64,000 bases of DNA from an uncultured Pelagibacteraceae bacterium. Lineage in GTDB: Bacteria; Pseudomonadota; Alphaproteobacteria; Pelagibacterales; Pelagibacteraceae. The notes under the pieces are model-generated. The model was given only the letters and a program-made list of their open reading frames with translations, did no database searches and was not told where the DNA came from. Position numbers and translations under genes: made by a program. Where the stretch lies: NCBI GenBank assembly GCA_902576785.1, contig CACGWC010000002.1:62001-126000 (forward strand). The letters are read 5' to 3'. Below are positions 61,745-64,000 of the stretch, in pieces (positions within the stretch are counted from its first letter, which is position 1; each line of letters begins with the position of its first letter).

Positions 61745-63079
61745 ATGACTAAAGTCGCTATTATCGGTGCTGGACCTTGTGGGTTATCAATACTGAGGGC
61801 TTTTGAACATGCCGAGAAAAAAGGAGATAAGATCCCTGAAATAGTTTGCTTCGAAAAACAAAGTGATTGGGGAGGTCTTTGGAATTATAGCTGGAGAACA
61901 GGATCTGACCAATATGGAGATCCAGTTCATAATAGTATGTATAGATATCTTTGGTCAAACGGACCTAAAGAGTGTCTTGAATTTGCAGATTATTCTTTTG
62001 ATGAACATTTTGGTAAGCCAATTCCATCTTTCCCACCTAGAGAAGTACTTTATGATTATATCACGAGTAGAGTAAGTAAAGGAAATTTAAGAAATAAAAT
62101 TAAATTTAATACAAGAGTAGTTAACACAGTTTTTAAATCAGATAAATTTGAAGTTAGCTATCAAGATAAAGAAAATGATAAAATTTTAACTGATCATTTT
62201 GATTACGTTGTAGTGTCCACTGGTCATTTTTCAGTTCCTTTTATACCCGAATATAAAGGTATGAGTTCATTTCCTGGAAGAATAATGCACTCACATGATT
62301 TTAGAGATGCAGAAGAATTTAGAGGAAAAAATATTATAGTTTTAGGAAGCAGTTATTCCGCTGAGGATATTGCGCTTCAATGCAATAAATATGGAGCAAA
62401 AAGTGTAACAATTGGCTACAGGCATAATCCTATGGGTTTTAAATGGCCTGAAGGAATGAAAGAAGTATTCTATTTAGATAGATTAGAGGGAAAAAAAGCA
62501 ATTTTTAAAGATGGTACTGAGCAGGATGCAGATGTAATAATACTGTGTACTGGTTACCTACATCATTTTCCTTTCTTGGAAGAAAATTTAAAACTTAAAA
62601 CAAGAAATAGACTCTATCCCCCAAAATTATACAAAGGTATTGTTTGGCAAGATAATCACAAACTTTTGTATCTAGGAATGCAAGACCAGTTTCACACATT
62701 TAATATGTTTGATTGCCAAGCTTGGTACGCAAGAGACGTTATAATGGGTAAAATAAATATGCCAAGTGGTGAGGATATTGAAAAAGATATTAACAAATGG
62801 GTTGCTTTAGAAGAAAAACTAGAAAATCCTGATCAGATGATTGATTTTCAAACTGAATACACAAAAGAATTACATGAGATGTCAGATTACCCAAAAATAG
62901 ATTTTGAATTAATCAGAAAACATTTTAAAGAATGGGAGCATCATAAGGTTGAAGATATTTCAACTTATAGAAATAAATCTTTTTCATCTCCAGTGACTGG
63001 ATCTGTAGCTCCAGTTCATCATACAGCTTGGGCAAAAGCAATGGACGATTCATCTGAAACATTTCTAAATAAAAACTAA
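61745..63079 (+). CDS. tmm: Trimethylamine monooxygenase (flavin-containing)
   Basis: A 444-residue FMO: FAD motif IIGAGPCGLSILRAFEHA, the YRYLWSNGPKECLEFADYSF stretch typical of bacterial Tmm, FMO fingerprint region FSVPFIPEYKG, NADPH motif VLGSSYSAEDIA, and MQDQFHTFNMFDCQAWYARDV (in parts) near the C-terminus. Oxidises trimethylamine to trimethylamine N-oxide (and can oxidise DMS). AGAGGAAAAATTATC lies ahead of the ATG. TMAO demethylase and GmaS are not in the window. Confidence 0.95.
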   Translation: MTKVAIIGAGPCGLSILRAFEHAEKKGDKIPEIVCFEKQSDWGGLWNYSWRTGSDQYGDPVHNSMYRYLWSNGPKECLEFADYSFDEHFGKPIPSFPPREVLYDYITSRVSKGNLRNKIKFNTRVVNTVFKSDKFEVSYQDKENDKILTDHFDYVVVSTGHFSVPFIPEYKGMSSFPGRIMHSHDFRDAEEFRGKNIIVLGSSYSAEDIALQCNKYGAKSVTIGYRHNPMGFKWPEGMKEVFYLDRLEGKKAIFKDGTEQDADVIILCTGYLHHFPFLEENLKLKTRNRLYPPKLYKGIVWQDNHKLLYLGMQDQFHTFNMFDCQAWYARDVIMGKINMPSGEDIEKDINKWVALEEKLENPDQMIDFQTEYTKELHEMSDYPKIDFELIRKHFKEWEHHKVEDISTYRNKSFSSPVTGSVAPVHHTAWAKAMDDSSETFLNKN

Positions 63080-63088
63080 AAATTTAAA

Positions 63089-64000
63089 CTAATTTTCTAA
63101 AACTAAGTCTAAATATAAAGCTGCGCTCCATGAGAAATTATTTGCGCCCATAACTGATCCATCTTTATAACTGTAATATTCATGGAAACCTTTTTCTTCA
63201 ATTAATTCTATAGTTTTTTTTTTGATTTCATTCGCATATTCTGGCTCTTTTTTGATAAGTCCTTGATAAATCAACCAATTACAATTTATCCATATTGGAC
63301 CTCTCCAATATCTTTTTTCTTCAAATGAAGGATGATTTGGTTTTATTGTTGAGAAATAGTAATTGTCATTAATGTTATGATTTTTTAAATTATTAATAAT
63401 TTTTTTATTTAATTCATCATCTTGTAAATTTGCGTAGAGAGTAAAATAATTTGTTATTGATGGAACAACGATATTCAAGTTAGTTTTTAAATCTTTTGAG
63501 ACAAAATCATTAATATTATCATCAAATAATTTTAATATTTCATTTTCAGTTTTGGATACAAAATTATTCAAATCATCAAAATTTAAATCAAAATTTTTAG
63601 CTAAGCTAAGTAGATCTTTATTTGCTCTCAAAAATAAAGCATTAAATCCAACATCTGCTATATTAAAATCAGAAATCTCATACAATTTATGTGGATCATA
63701 CTGAACATCCCTAAATTGATCTCTTAAAGTTACATATCTATCATAATCAGTTTTTAAAGGTCTCTCATCAGAGTTTGAAACTTCAAGGTCTCTTCTTTTA
63801 TAATTGAGGTCTTTATCTACTTTGATATTGCTCATTGGCTGATCCCAAATTGGTGAATTATCATACCCACTCTCCCAAGGATGTAATATTGATACAAGGC
63901 CAGTTTTATTAGGATCTCTGAATTTTATGAACCAATCATGATAATTTTTAATTTTTGTTATTATATTTACAATTCTTGAATGTTGTTCAGTACTAAGTTG
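63089..64000 (-). CDS. GH63-type glycosidase (mannosylglycerate hydrolase-like), partial
   Basis: The frame is open to the right edge of the window, so only the C-terminal part is present (about 304 residues); an internal ATG lies at 63835. ILHPWESGYDNSPIWDQP near the edge and YWRGPIWINCNWLIYQGL, EYYSYKDGSVMGANNFSWSAAL are hallmarks of the GH63/mannosyl-oligosaccharide glucosidase-like fold (as in glucosyl- or mannosylglycerate hydrolases). It probably recycles a compatible solute or alpha-glucoside. The last residues run into the convergent tmm region with 9 bases between. Confidence 0.87.
   Translation of the reverse strand, partial: QLSTEQHSRIVNIITKIKNYHDWFIKFRDPNKTGLVSILHPWESGYDNSPIWDQPMSNIKVDKDLNYKRRDLEVSNSDERPLKTDYDRYVTLRDQFRDVQYDPHKLYEISDFNIADVGFNALFLRANKDLLSLAKNFDLNFDDLNNFVSKTENEILKLFDDNINDFVSKDLKTNLNIVVPSITNYFTLYANLQDDELNKKIINNLKNHNINDNYYFSTIKPNHPSFEEKRYWRGPIWINCNWLIYQGLIKKEPEYANEIKKKTIELIEEKGFHEYYSYKDGSVMGANNFSWSAALYLDLVLEN

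Overview
This 64 kb window is very AT-rich, almost entirely coding, with genes that abut or overlap (TAATG and ATGA junctions are common). The gene content points to a streamlined marine alphaproteobacterium of the SAR11 / Candidatus Pelagibacter type: a SpeD-SpeE fusion, SoxBDAG, ETF-linked dimethylglycine-type dehydrogenases, trimethylamine monooxygenase, many GcvT-like folate methyltransferases, and single-copy housekeeping genes in tight operons. This placement is my inference from gene content; no database was searched.

Layout. 1-3976: C-terminal end of a large FAD/Fe-S oxidoreductase, a nitrilase-family amidohydrolase, and a polar amino acid ABC importer (binding protein and two permeases, no ATPase here). 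4036-9701: a compact polyamine and 5'-methylthioadenosine (MTA) salvage cluster (speDE fusion, aldolase/short-chain dehydrogenase fusion, mtnA, mtnP, apt). 9702-10466: a small islet carrying one methyltransferase-like gene between a 3' half-tRNA copy and an intact tRNA-Met, the signature of tRNA-targeted integration. 10518-16344: a small basic protein, a coupled AEC transporter / TauD-like dioxygenase / fluoroacetate-dehalogenase-like hydrolase operon, GMP reductase, a tartrate/D-malate dehydrogenase gene interrupted by a one-base frameshift, and an EamA transporter. 16334-23780: a FAD-GcvT dehydrogenase, then a Fur-box-associated iron(III) ABC operon that contains an unlisted 57-residue Cys-rich microprotein, and a LysR regulator. 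23780-26928: acuI, folE, hisI and two small proteins.

26929-32708 is an operon for oxidising methylated glycines (dimethylglycine-dehydrogenase-like enzyme, EtfB, EtfA, ETF-quinone oxidoreductase). 32755-41714 holds small membrane/secreted proteins, two tandem CoA-binding proteins, a ferredoxin, a methanethiol-oxidase/selenium-binding protein, an unusual crotonase, a nucleotidyltransferase and small kinase pair, a Rieske oxygenase, a methyltransferase, and EgtD/EgtB for ergothioneine. 41819-44586 has an MTHFR-like / GcvT-like pair and a membrane micro-operon. 44583-47980 is a tightly coupled four-gene set of largely unknown function (M19-like protein lacking canonical metal ligands, a 550-residue unknown, DUF3726, a zinc-ribbon microprotein). 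48085-52830 has purE, purK, an SRAP protein, a GNAT, an unknown and a BT1-family (folate/pterin) transporter. 52834-63079 is a C1 hub: soxBDAG, fhs, a class I amidotransferase, an iron alcohol dehydrogenase and tmm. The window ends in a partial GH63-type glycosidase.

Taken together, the window encodes stripping of methyl groups from trimethylamine, dimethylglycine and sarcosine into tetrahydrofolate and the quinone pool, recycling of the sulfur- and methyl-containing by-products of AdoMet use, and ergothioneine synthesis. No rRNA, CRISPR, transposase or integrase was seen. No gene-free stretch exceeds about 180 bases once the small genes found here are included.
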